Positions 8,726 through 18,386 are shown, counted from the first letter of the stretch. The stretch: 64,000 nt of DNA from Arachidicoccus sp. (GCA_028283605.1 JAPWKH010000032.1:1-64000), one strand, 5' to 3'. Translations and numbers: made by a program. Notes: a model not told the origin generated them from the sequence alone.

Positions 8726-10618
8726 ATGAGTGAAAACAATATTATTAATCAAAACGCTGAACAGGAAACGGCAGCAACGCTTGAAAACGAAGCGCCAACA
8801 GCGATAACAAATATTCCTGCAATTGCTGATACAGCACATGATGACTTCGATTGGTCTATCGACAAACGTAATGTTTCTCATTATTCCAAAGAAGAAAAAG
8901 AAAAATTTGACAAGGTATATGAAAATACATTTGTTCAGATTGAAGACGGCGAATTGGTAAATGGTACTATCGTAGGACTTACCAAAACTGATGCTGTTGT
9001 AAACATTGGCTTTAAAAGCGACGGATTAATTTCTTTAAACGAATTCCGCGACTTGTCCGGCCTTAAAACAGGCGATGAAGTAGAAGTAATGGTAGTGGAG
9101 AAAGAAGACCGTAATGGCAATCTTCACCTCAGCCGTAAATCTGCACGCACCTACCGCGCATGGGAAAGAATTGTTGAAGTAAATAAAACAGGTGAAATTG
9201 TTACCGGTTTGGTTACCAGCAAAACCAAAGGTGGCTTAATCGTAGATGTATTCGGTATGGAAACATTCTTGCCGGGTTCTCAGATCGATGTAAAACCGGT
9301 TACCGATTACGATCAGTTCGTAGGCAAAACAATGGAATTCAAAGTGGTTAAAGTAAATGAAGCCATCAAGAACGCCGTAGTTTCTCACAAAGCACTTATT
9401 GAAAGCGATATCGAAGCACAACGCGTACAAATTATCAGCCAGTTGGAAAAAGGACAAGTGCTTGAGGGAACGGTTAAAAACATTACCGACTTCGGCGCGT
9501 TCATGGATCTTGGCGGCTTAGACGGCTTATTATATATTACTGATATTTCATGGGGAAGAATTTCTCATCCTTCAGAAGTATTGAAATTGGATCAAAAGAT
9601 ACAGGTTGTTGTATTGGATTTTGATGATGACAAGAAACGCATCAGCCTTGGTCTAAAACAATTAACGCCACATCCTTGGGATGTATTGCCTGAAACAATT
9701 GTTGAAGGTGCAACCGTTAAAGGAAAGGTCGTAAATATCGAAGATTATGGTGCGTTCCTTGAAATTCTTCCCGGTGTAGAAGGTTTGGTACACGTAAGCG
9801 AAATTACTTGGGCAAACACACCGATCAACGCGAAGGAATTCTTCAAATTGGGTGATGAATATGAAGCAAAAGTGGTAACGCTTGATAAAGATGCACGCAA
9901 GATGAGCCTTTCCATAAAGCAGTTGACAGAAGATCCATGGGATACTATCGAAGATAAATTCCCTGAAGGAAGCAAGCACAAAGGCCTGGTAAAAAACATT
10001 ACTCCTTATGGCGTGTTTGTAGAATTACAGCCCGGCATTGGCGGCATGATACATATAAGTGATTTAAACTGGCTGAAGCGCTTTAACCATCCTTCCGAAT
10101 ACGTAAAAGTAGGCGACGAAATCGATACGGTTATTCTTTCTATAGATAAAGAAAACCGCAAACTTCAATTAGGGCACAAACAATTGGAAGAAGATCCATG
10201 GAATGCTTTACAAGATACATTTGCCGTTGGCACAAAGCTGGAAGCAAGCGTAATTCGTAAAGACGACAAAGGCGCTCTGGTACAATTGCCATATGGCATT
10301 GAGGGCTTTGTTCCCAGTCGTTATTTGCACAAAAAAGATGGCACTACTTTGAATGTAGAAGATACTGCCGAATTTATCATTATAGAATTTGATAGGAACG
10401 AAAAACGTATCGTTTTAAGCCATTCTAAAGTTTGGGAACAGGAAGAAGCAGATCAAAGAGAAGCGGTAAAAAAAGAAGCGAAAGAAGAAGCTGAAACTAC
10501 AAAGAAAGCAGTAAAGGCTATTCAAAATAAAGTTGAAAAAACCACTCTTGGAGACTTAGGCGCTTTAGCAGATATCAAAGCAAAATTGAAATCTAAAGAA
10601 GACGCAGATAAAAAATAA
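8726..10618 (+). CDS. rpsA: 30S ribosomal protein S1
   Basis: 630 aa with repeated S1 domains (e.g. VKNITDFGAFMDLGGLDGLLYITDISWGRISHPSEVL). Confidence 0.95.
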   Translation: MSENNIINQNAEQETAATLENEAPTAITNIPAIADTAHDDFDWSIDKRNVSHYSKEEKEKFDKVYENTFVQIEDGELVNGTIVGLTKTDAVVNIGFKSDGLISLNEFRDLSGLKTGDEVEVMVVEKEDRNGNLHLSRKSARTYRAWERIVEVNKTGEIVTGLVTSKTKGGLIVDVFGMETFLPGSQIDVKPVTDYDQFVGKTMEFKVVKVNEAIKNAVVSHKALIESDIEAQRVQIISQLEKGQVLEGTVKNITDFGAFMDLGGLDGLLYITDISWGRISHPSEVLKLDQKIQVVVLDFDDDKKRISLGLKQLTPHPWDVLPETIVEGATVKGKVVNIEDYGAFLEILPGVEGLVHVSEITWANTPINAKEFFKLGDEYEAKVVTLDKDARKMSLSIKQLTEDPWDTIEDKFPEGSKHKGLVKNITPYGVFVELQPGIGGMIHISDLNWLKRFNHPSEYVKVGDEIDTVILSIDKENRKLQLGHKQLEEDPWNALQDTFAVGTKLEASVIRKDDKGALVQLPYGIEGFVPSRYLHKKDGTTLNVEDTAEFIIIEFDRNEKRIVLSHSKVWEQEEADQREAVKKEAKEEAETTKKAVKAIQNKVEKTTLGDLGALADIKAKLKSKEDADKK

Positions 10619-10641
10619 TTTTATAAATAATTATTTCATTC

Positions 10642-10674
10642 ATCCCGGTTGTACAAGCAGCCGGGATTTTTTTT
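10642..10674 (+). terminator. Intrinsic terminator after rpsA
   Basis: atcccggttgtacaagcagccgggatttttttt. Confidence 0.8.
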
Positions 10675-10748
10675 GATTGAAATGAAAATATTTTATTATA
10701 AAAATTATCTTTAAACAAGCAAACACATTTTACAATTCAATTCCATTT

Positions 10749-11300
10749 ATGTCTTATTGTTTATTAATAGAATCTATGCAACCGGAAGAAAGAAAATCGT
10801 TGCATAAAAATTATCACGACAACCATTACGGCTTTCCGATTCATAATGATGATGAATTATTCGGGCGATTGGTTATGGAAATCAATCAGGCGGGACTTAG
10901 CTGGGAAACTATTTTAAAAAAAGAACAATCTTTCCGAAAGGCATATCACAATTTTGAAGTTAAAAAAGTAGCGGTATATAAAGAAAAAGATATAGAAAGA
11001 TTACTAAACGATGCAGGTATTATTCGTAATAAATTAAAAATAAATGCAGCCGTAGAAAATGCGAAAACAATTCTCGCACTACAAAAGGAATACGGTTCAT
11101 TTGAAAAATGGCTGGAAAATAACCATCCTAAAACAAAAGATGAATGGACAAAATTATTCAAGAAAACATTCCGTTTTACAGGCGGAGAAATTGTAAATGA
11201 GTTCCTGATGAGCATCGGATATTTGCCCGGAGCGCATAGCGAAAACTGCATTATCTATAAAAAAATATTAAAACAAAAACCGATGTGGGCAAAGCAATAA
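10749..11300 (+). CDS. tag: DNA-3-methyladenine glycosylase I
   Basis: YHDNHYGFPIHNDDELFGRLVMEINQAGLSWETILKKEQSFRKAY; EIVNEFLMSIGYLPGAHSENC. Confidence 0.85.
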   Translation: MSYCLLIESMQPEERKSLHKNYHDNHYGFPIHNDDELFGRLVMEINQAGLSWETILKKEQSFRKAYHNFEVKKVAVYKEKDIERLLNDAGIIRNKLKINAAVENAKTILALQKEYGSFEKWLENNHPKTKDEWTKLFKKTFRFTGGEIVNEFLMSIGYLPGAHSENCIIYKKILKQKPMWAKQ

Positions 11301-11391
11301 TATAAAACTTGAATATACCGTTTACGTATAGAAACAAAACATTAAGATTTTTGGAATTGGGCGATTAATAAAGGATCATTATTTTTACACA

Positions 11392-12087
11392 ATGCAGCAA
11401 TTATCATTGTTCGATTTCGGAGATGAGCAGCCGAAAGAAAGGAAGAAACAAAACAATCCAAAGAAAGAAAAATCCGGCAATTATTCTTCCGGAGAATTGT
11501 TTGCGCAAGATAGTAAAGAAGAAGATAATAAAGTTGCTCCTGATGGCGACATTATTGAAGAAACCGCCGGGCTTTCTACCGATTTTGTAATAGAAGAATT
11601 AGAAGAAGAAATAATAACAAACCAGCCTGAAAGCAATGAAGAATTTACATTGGAAATCGTAGAAGAAAATATTGCCGATGAAGAAATTATTATAAAAAAA
11701 CGGGGCAGAAAATCTTTTAAAGAAATTGATAAAGAGGTTGATTTGATAGATGTTCCTTCAGATGAAGAATTATTCCAAAAGCAATATTATCCCATAAGTA
11801 TTGTAGCAAAATGGTTTCGTGTAAACACTTCCCTGCTCCGATTTTGGGAAAATCAGTTTAAAATTTTAAAGCCAAAAAAAAATAAAAAAGGCGACCGTTT
11901 TTTTCGCCCGGAAGATGTAAGAAATTTGAAGATTATTTATTATTTGTTACGGCAAAAAAAACTTACTATTGACGGCGCAAATAAACATTTAAAAGCGCAT
12001 AAAGAACATACCGAAGAAAATTTGCAACTTATTAATTCGCTCAATAATTTTAAAAATTTCTTGTTGGAGTTGAAAGCAAATATCTGA
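11392..12087 (+). CDS. MerR-family transcriptional regulator with acidic N-terminal extension
   Basis: C-terminal YYPISIVAKWFRVNTSLLRFWENQFKILKPKKNKKGDRFFRPEDVRNLKIIYYLL. Confidence 0.82.
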   Translation: MQQLSLFDFGDEQPKERKKQNNPKKEKSGNYSSGELFAQDSKEEDNKVAPDGDIIEETAGLSTDFVIEELEEEIITNQPESNEEFTLEIVEENIADEEIIIKKRGRKSFKEIDKEVDLIDVPSDEELFQKQYYPISIVAKWFRVNTSLLRFWENQFKILKPKKNKKGDRFFRPEDVRNLKIIYYLLRQKKLTIDGANKHLKAHKEHTEENLQLINSLNNFKNFLLELKANI

Positions 12088-12275
12088 ACGAAGATTTGGA
12101 CGGATTTTCAAGATTAAGAAGATAGTTTTATCTTCTTAATTATCAGCAAAAACACGCGTTCCAATTTCTCAGAAAACAATTCAAGAATAAAGCAATCAAC
12201 AATTAGCCTATAATCAAAACACACTACTTTTGTTCCGCAAAATCATGAATCTTAACTCATAAATCATACATCAAA

Positions 12276-13472
12276 ATGCCCGGATTTGAATTATTTGGCG
12301 AAGCCGAAAGAAAAGAAGTAAATGAAGTTTTAGAAACAGGAATATTAATGCGTTATGGATTTGACGCCGCCAGAAAAGGCCGATGGAAAGCAAAAGAATT
12401 GGAGCAAGAAATCTGCAATAAATTTAATGTAAATCACGCGCAATTGGTTTCCAGCGGAACGGCAGCATTGACAACAGCTTTAGCTGTATTAGGCATTGGT
12501 GCAGGAGATGAAGTAATTATGCCAACGTTTACTTTTGTGGCAAGTTTTGAAGCCGTATTAAGCGTAGGAGCTGTTCCTATTTTGGTTGATGTAGACGACA
12601 GCCTTACATTAAATCCGGAGGCTGTTCGCGCAGCTATTACACCGGCTACCAAATGCGTAATGCCCGTACACATGTGCGGCGCACCGGCAGATTTGGAAGC
12701 ATTGCAAGCTATTTGTAAACAACATAGTTTGTTGTTATTGGAAGACGCTTGCCAAAGCCTTGGCGCAACATACAAAGGAAATTATGTTGGCACGATAGGC
12801 GATGCCGGTGCGTATTCTTTTGATTTTGTAAAAACGGTTACATGCGCGGAAGGAGGTGCAATTGTAACCAACGACGCCGCTACACATACAGCTTTAGATG
12901 CTTACAGCGATCATGGGCACGATCATAAAGGCAATGACAGAGGTGCAGACTTACACCCTTTTCTCGGATACAATTTTAGAATATCCGAACTGCATGCCGC
13001 AGTAGGTTTGGCACAGATGAAGCGCCTGGAAGAATTCCTGGCAATACAGAAAAAAAATCATGCAATCATTAAAGAAACATTGGCTACTATTCCGCAAATA
13101 TCTTTCAGAAAAATACATGATGCAGATGGAGACAGCTGCGGTTCGGTGAGTTGGTTTTTACCTTCTGAACAGAAAGCAAAAGAAGTTGTTGCCAAACTTA
13201 AAAATGAAAATATATTAGCGGGAAATTTTTATTGGTATGATAACAATTGGCACTATATCCGCAACTGGCATCATTTAAAAAATCTCTCTACATATAATAA
13301 ATTAAATCCGGAACAAATCGATGAATTAGAAAAATTATCATCAAAAAACTTTCCTGCAAGCGACGCTATAATTTCACGTTGTATTACCACTAATATAAGT
13401 TTGCTATGGACGGAAGAACAGGCAAAGAATAAAGCGGAAAAATTGAAGGAAACAATTGAAAGTGTTCTATAA
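12276..13472 (+). CDS. kdnA: DegT/DnrJ/EryC1/StrS aminotransferase, resembles 8-amino-3,8-dideoxy-KDO transaminase
   Basis: MPGFELFGEAERKEV...RYGFDAARKGRWKAKELE, DHGHDHKGNDRGADLHPFLGYNFRISELHAAVGLAQ resembles KdnA from memory; family certain, subfunction inferred. Confidence 0.65.
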   Translation: MPGFELFGEAERKEVNEVLETGILMRYGFDAARKGRWKAKELEQEICNKFNVNHAQLVSSGTAALTTALAVLGIGAGDEVIMPTFTFVASFEAVLSVGAVPILVDVDDSLTLNPEAVRAAITPATKCVMPVHMCGAPADLEALQAICKQHSLLLLEDACQSLGATYKGNYVGTIGDAGAYSFDFVKTVTCAEGGAIVTNDAATHTALDAYSDHGHDHKGNDRGADLHPFLGYNFRISELHAAVGLAQMKRLEEFLAIQKKNHAIIKETLATIPQISFRKIHDADGDSCGSVSWFLPSEQKAKEVVAKLKNENILAGNFYWYDNNWHYIRNWHHLKNLSTYNKLNPEQIDELEKLSSKNFPASDAIISRCITTNISLLWTEEQAKNKAEKLKETIESVL

Positions 13473-13489
13473 TTTTATTTCTAATAATT

Positions 13490-13519
13490 TTGTTTATTAA
13501 GAAATAGACTTTACATTTG
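13490..13519 (+). promoter_or_regulatory. Promoter of tRNA-Phe
   Basis: TTTG-N18-TACATTTG, Bacteroidota -33/-7 consensus. Confidence 0.65.
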
Positions 13520-13534
13520 CACTCCCTAAATAGC

Positions 13535-13607
13535 GGTGCGGTAGCTCAGTCGGTAGAGCAAAGGACTGAAAATCCTTGTGTCGCCGGTTCGATCCCGGCT
13601 CACACCA
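13535..13607 (+). tRNA. tRNA-Phe (anticodon GAA)
   Basis: Cloverleaf readable: GGTGCGG TA GCTC..GAGC A AAGGA CTGAAAA TCCTT GTGTC GCCGG TTCGATC CCGGC TCACACC A. Confidence 0.93.
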
Positions 13608-13609
13608 CG
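13566..13609 (+). repeat. Direct repeat copy 1 (putative att site in 3' half of tRNA-Phe)
   Basis: 44-bp ctgaaaatccttgtgtcgccggttcgatcccggctcacaccacg identical to 37199-37242. Confidence 0.9.
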
Positions 13610-13610
13610 G

Positions 13611-13650
13611 AAGTCGGAACTCAAGTATAGCAAGAGTTCCGGCTTTTTTT
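13611..13650 (+). terminator. Intrinsic terminator of tRNA-Phe
   Basis: agtcggaactc..gagttccggctttttttt. Confidence 0.8.
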
Positions 13651-13651
13651 A

Positions 13652-14683
13652 TGTCCTTAAGGGTTACCACTCGACAAAATGAAGCGCATGCACCTGTTCG
13701 GTATGCACCGAGCCTTCAGCGGCAGCATGGAAAACTCTTCTGCCGAACTATTTCAAAGACTTGTCGATTTTTTGGTATATCGCGAGAAACCTATTATCAA
13801 TGGAAAAGAAATTACGAGCAGAAGGGCGAGGTTGGTTTAATCAATAGTAAACCTTGTCCTCAAAATCCAAAGCTTCGGATAGCGGCTGAAATTGAAGAGA
13901 AAATTCTTTATTTGCGAAAGACTTATCATCTAGGTCAAATGCGTATTTCTTGGTATTTAAAGCGGCTATCACGATATAAAAGTTTCTGCCTCTTGCATTT
14001 GGTATGTATTGAAACGAAACGGGTTAAATCGGCTTCCTCAAAACCAGCGAAAACGCTCTATGAAACAGTTTAAGCGATACGAAAAACAAGTACCGGGTCA
14101 TCGAATTCAGATTGATGTAAAGTTTCTTTCATTCACAGAGAAACAAAGTGGAAAAGAAATTAAACGCTACCAATATACCGCCATAGATGATGCCACAAGG
14201 GCTCGCGTATTAAAGATATTTGATAAGCACAATCAACAATGCAATGTGCTATTGAGTTTGTCGATTATGTTTGTTCTCGTTTTCCTTTTCGCATTCACAC
14301 TATCCAGACCGATAATGGTCATGAGTTTCAAGCCTTATTTCATTGACACTGTGAAGATTTGGGTATCAGACATGTTTATATTAGAAAAGCAAGCCCTCAC
14401 CTCAATGGCAAAGTAGAAAGATCTCATCTTACAGACCAGCGCGAGTTTTACCAATTATTGGAATATAAAGACGATATTGATATCTCAAAGAAATTGGAAG
14501 AGTGGGAAATATTTTATAATTCGTATCGACCCAATGGCGCATTAAACGGAAAAACACCCTATGAAGTTCTAAAAGAAAAATTAACCCCAAAATAATTTTT
14601 TCCCTGAGCCCTCTACCCCATTTAAAAGAGGGTCAGGGAAAAAATTTATATTCGCAAAGTCAACCTTAGTTCTGATACGCACA
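13652..14683 (+). mobile_element. Decayed IS481-like element (copy 1)
   Basis: Transposase in three frames: SKTCRFFGISRETYYQWKRNYEQKGEVGLINSKPCPQNPKLR / HRIQIDVKFLSF..YQYTAIDDATRARVLKIFDKHNQQC / GIRHVYIRKASPHLNGKVERSHLTDQREFYQLLEY. Right end ...gatacgcACA shared with copy 2; left end (TGT at 13652) is tentative. Confidence 0.8.
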
Positions 14684-14774
14684 CCTTATTTGTTGATGAT
14701 AATCGCTTTTCTATGGTTATTGACAACATTTTAACCGCGTTAGCTCTACAATTATTACCTATTAGTTTATTTAA

Positions 14775-14806
14775 AAAAAACGCCCTTTTAAAAAGAGCGT
14801 TATTGC
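14775..14806 (-). terminator. Intrinsic terminator (minus strand)
   Basis: Minus strand reads aacgctctttttaaaagggcgttttttt. Confidence 0.65.
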
Positions 14807-14912
14807 ATATATAGAGGATGGATTATTCACTATCTCTCAAAAATTTAATTTTATTATGCATCTTTAATCGTTGGCTTTGTTGCTCTAAAATAACCTCTTT
14901 AATATTTGTGGG

Positions 14913-15272
14913 CTATTCTTCATTCAAGGCATCTTGGTAGGCTTTTTTGGCAGCGTCTTCTCCTCCTTCACAATTAGATAAAATAGCTTTCCTGTCATGC
15001 CCTGTAAATACGGCTTTAATATCCATCCAGCCTCTGTACAACTTTCCGCTCATGGTTGTTTCATCATCCACTGTATCATCTGCAAAACTTTGGAGTTCTT
15101 TTTTGAAATTCTCGCTTTGATGAATAACGTCTGCAAAAAGTGTCTTTAAATCAGCGTCATGGCTGTCTTTTAATTCGTCAATGGCTTTCTGATAGCCTAC
15201 AATTCGGTCATTATTGATTTTAATTAAATCATTGAGCGTTTGTTTTGAAACAGTTGAAGTGTTTTTTTCCAT
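14913..15272 (-). CDS. DUF2383 / PA2169-family four-helix-bundle protein
   Basis: 119 aa; LNDLIKINNDRIVGYQKAIDEL...GKLYRGWMDIKAVFTGHDRKAILSNCEGGEDAAKKAY. Confidence 0.75.
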   Translation of the reverse strand: MEKNTSTVSKQTLNDLIKINNDRIVGYQKAIDELKDSHDADLKTLFADVIHQSENFKKELQSFADDTVDDETTMSGKLYRGWMDIKAVFTGHDRKAILSNCEGGEDAAKKAYQDALNEE

Positions 15273-15356
15273 AGATTGTTGTTGTTATAAGTGAATAATA
15301 ATTAAAATATTTCCATTAGGAGAACCCTATTTATCACAAGCGACAAACTTATATTA

Positions 15357-15395
15357 AAAGGACTGCCTCATATTGATATGAAGCAGTCCTTTTAA
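15357..15395. terminator. Hairpin terminator
   Basis: aaaaggactgcctcatattgatatgaagcagtccttttaatt. Confidence 0.7.
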
Positions 15396-15405
15396 TTATC
15401 AATAA

Positions 15406-17628
15406 TTATTCCTTTATAATTTTCAATTTCTTTGTGCCGGTTTGTATAAAATAAATGCCTGTTGGCAGAGAATGAATATCAATAGTATTTACACCTGCTT
15501 TCAATGCCTGTGTTTTTATAATCCTGCCTACGGCATCATATATCGTCAAAGCAGCTGCATTTGCCACTTTAATATTTATATGATCTATAGCAGGGTTGGG
15601 ATATGCCGCCACATCTTCATTTACCGTTTGAGACAGCACAACGATTTTCGGATAAACGGAAGAAAAGCCGTCATTGTCGACACGCTTTAACTGGTAATAA
15701 GCAACTGGTTCTGGTTGCGAGGCATTAAAAGAATATGAATTTCCGCTTCCTTTCGGTTGTACGGAACCTATTGAACTAAAGGTTTTTCCGTCTGTGCTTT
15801 TTTCTATTTCAAAATGATTGATATTGGATTCTACGCCTGTTTGCCATTGAAGCGCAGCTGTACCATTTTGCAGCTTGCCGGAGAAACCATTTACTGCCAC
15901 AGGCAATGCCGATGCTATGTGCAATACAATTGTGTTGCTGATGCTTGAATCTGTTGCATTATCTGCGGGATTAACTATACGTGATAAATAAATATCTCCT
16001 ACAAAGCTGTTCCAATAATCCTGCGAGCCGGGTGAAACAATGGACATAAAGGTTGGCAATTTCGAAAGATCAGTCATAGAAAATTCTATACTATCGAGCG
16101 TAATGCCAAGCGGTTGCATAACAGATTGATAACTCGCAAAGTCTGCGGGATTAATCTCCAAGGAATCCGCAGCACTTCCTAATATTGTTTTTACTTTCCA
16201 TTTGTAAGTATTTGCTTCGCCATTACCATACGATGTGCCTGTAATGTTTAATGAACCACTCATTCCATTGTAAGAAGAATCTCCATTGTTTACTATTTTA
16301 TTAATCACGGTCGCTTCGTAAGCGCCCATATCCACTGTACCATCGATAACGCGATCATTGTCTGCAAGATCTAGTGTATCAGTTGTGGACAGCACACTAT
16401 TGTCTCCGGCATCAATAGCAGGGCTTGCCGGATTGAGTTTATAATTACCATTGGCAGAATCTATGAATTGAGGCGACTGATTCATGCTACTATATAATCC
16501 GTCCCTTATCAAGCTATTGGTAACGTTTAAAGTGCTGCCTCCTTGCAAAACAATTTCCTGATTGAATTGCGGGTCAGCATGAATAGCAGTATTTGTCCAT
16601 ATAATACAATTATTAATAGAGCCTTGAGAACCCCCAGCATAACAAATTGCACCGCCGCCCGTTTCGGAACCTGTACTCGCATTCCCCGAGATTGTACAAT
16701 TGGTAATAGTTGGCGCACCTGCATAATTATAAATAGCCCCTCCACCCGAGAAAGCACTTGAAGTATCACGAATAATAAGGCAATTAATGATAGAAGGGCT
16801 ACTATTGATATTACATACAGCACCACCATAGCCACCGGTATTTAAGGCCGATGCGATATTGCCCGTAAACATACAATTGGATATGATGGCATTGCTGGAT
16901 GTATTATTATAAATAGCCCCGCCGCCGCTATAAGCTTTATTGCCAGAGAATGTACAAGCGGTAATCGTAGGCGAACTGTTATTATTATATATAGCGCCGC
17001 CGCCATAGTTTGTTCCCTGAGCGCTATTGCCGGAAAAAGTGCAGCTATCAATTACAGGATTACTATTAACATTATACATTGCACCACCATTATACAATCC
17101 ATCAGGTGTTGGATTTGTTGTCTGAGTCACATTATTATTAAATGTACAATTACTAATAATTGTTGAACTATTGTTGTTATACATGCCGCGACCAATCGCC
17201 CCTTGTGCTGGTGGCTGAATAGTAAAACCATCTAAAACTGTTGCAGAAGTGAGATTAATAGCGTTTACTGTAGCATATTCTTTATTTGAATTGTATGTAC
17301 CCAATAATATAGTCGCATTTGATTTCCAATTGCGGGCGTTAATGGTTGTTTCTGTACCGCTAAAGCCGCCATATATTTTCACACCGTCTTTAAGATTGAA
17401 AACAAAGTCATTAGCATAATTGGAGTAATAACTACCTTTGGCCACCCAAACCTGATCGCCTGCGGCGGCTGTGGTAATTGCTGCCTGTATATTCCCAAGT
17501 GGGCTACTCCAACTGCTTCCGTCGCCGGTTCCGCCCGACTTGACATAAATAATCGTTTGTGCATGCAGGCTTGCAGAAAAGCCTAATAAGAAACCAAAAC
17601 CCTGTAAATAGCGTAAAAACTTGTTCAT
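15406..17628 (-). CDS. Secreted parallel-beta-helix protein with T9SS type A sorting domain
   Basis: 740 aa; signal peptide; repeated GGGAIYNNNSSPTITxCTFSGN units; C-terminal AYPNPAIDHINIKV...GIYFIQTGTKKLKIIKE. Confidence 0.85.
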   Translation of the reverse strand: MNKFLRYLQGFGFLLGFSASLHAQTIIYVKSGGTGDGSSWSSPLGNIQAAITTAAAGDQVWVAKGSYYSNYANDFVFNLKDGVKIYGGFSGTETTINARNWKSNATILLGTYNSNKEYATVNAINLTSATVLDGFTIQPPAQGAIGRGMYNNNSSTIISNCTFNNNVTQTTNPTPDGLYNGGAMYNVNSNPVIDSCTFSGNSAQGTNYGGGAIYNNNSSPTITACTFSGNKAYSGGGAIYNNTSSNAIISNCMFTGNIASALNTGGYGGAVCNINSSPSIINCLIIRDTSSAFSGGGAIYNYAGAPTITNCTISGNASTGSETGGGAICYAGGSQGSINNCIIWTNTAIHADPQFNQEIVLQGGSTLNVTNSLIRDGLYSSMNQSPQFIDSANGNYKLNPASPAIDAGDNSVLSTTDTLDLADNDRVIDGTVDMGAYEATVINKIVNNGDSSYNGMSGSLNITGTSYGNGEANTYKWKVKTILGSAADSLEINPADFASYQSVMQPLGITLDSIEFSMTDLSKLPTFMSIVSPGSQDYWNSFVGDIYLSRIVNPADNATDSSISNTIVLHIASALPVAVNGFSGKLQNGTAALQWQTGVESNINHFEIEKSTDGKTFSSIGSVQPKGSGNSYSFNASQPEPVAYYQLKRVDNDGFSSVYPKIVVLSQTVNEDVAAYPNPAIDHINIKVANAAALTIYDAVGRIIKTQALKAGVNTIDIHSLPTGIYFIQTGTKKLKIIKE

Positions 17629-17784
17629 AATTTTAATTTTTATAATGAATACATCTGTGTTTAGTTAGGTTGGTCGTTATTTTAAATCTCGCTTTATGGG
17701 TTATCTACGATCGCTCTGGAGTGCAATGCCGGAGCGTAATTTGTATAATCTAATATTATTCTATCGGCTGACCCAAGGGTAATA

Positions 17785-18386
17785 TCACAGAATATAACTC
17801 TTCACACTATCGCTATACACGCGATGAGTGTCTGTGCTAATACCTGCGACACGAAATTTATATTGAGTGCCGCTCGTAAGTCCGGGAAGCAGCAGATGAC
17901 TTTTCGTATGCACGGCAATTATCCAATCAGCAACTCCTGCCACGCGGTATTTATACTGATAGCTTTGTACGCCGTATATTGCTTTAAGACTCAGCTTTAC
18001 CATGCCCTCTGAAGGAACCGCCTTAAAATTTACTGGCTAGGCAAGAATGCCGACCGGTTCGGGCGTTTTGCTTACGGAAAAGCCGGACGACGCCATTGCT
18101 GCCATAATGCCGTTGCTGGCTCCCTGCACATACAAGGCAAGCATATTCAGCAACTGTATCAGCGCTATTTTCTTTTGGTCGCGTACATCTTTTGTACCCA
18201 AACCGCCACCTGTAAAGCAGTAACCGCTGCCTGAAAATCTATAAGCGCGGCTTGTACACTTTCAAGTGTGAGTACAGGTGTTGGGAAAACGGCATTGCCC
18301 GTCATGTTTTGGATAATGAACTGCGTTTTGGCTTCAAGGTCGGCATCGGAATAAGCCGCAAAACCGGTTGAAACTTTGTTGCTCAT
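17785..18386 (-). pseudogene. Fibronectin type III-like small protein, disrupted
   Basis: Two ORF-track pieces form one gene: MSNKVSTGFAAYSDADLEAKTQFIIQ...TAL(frameshift ~18210)GGLGTKDVRDQKKIALIQLL...SVSKTPEPVGILA(TAG 18037-18039)PVNFKAVPSEGMVKLSLKAI...FRVAGISTDTHRVYSDSVKSYIL. Confidence 0.75.

Noticed and set aside
8935-9999. Minus-strand ORFs inside rpsA (8935-9120, 9236-9457, 9662-9979, 9745-9999)
   Set aside because: Antisense shadows of repetitive S1-domain coding sequence.
16527-17051. Overlapping ORFs inside the beta-helix gene (16527-16835, 16543-16761, 16842-17051)
   Set aside because: Alternative-frame readings of the repeat region; low-complexity products.
16600-17150. Possible CRISPR-like array
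   Set aside because: The periodic sequence is coding repeat of a beta-helix protein with degenerate units and no constant spacer architecture.
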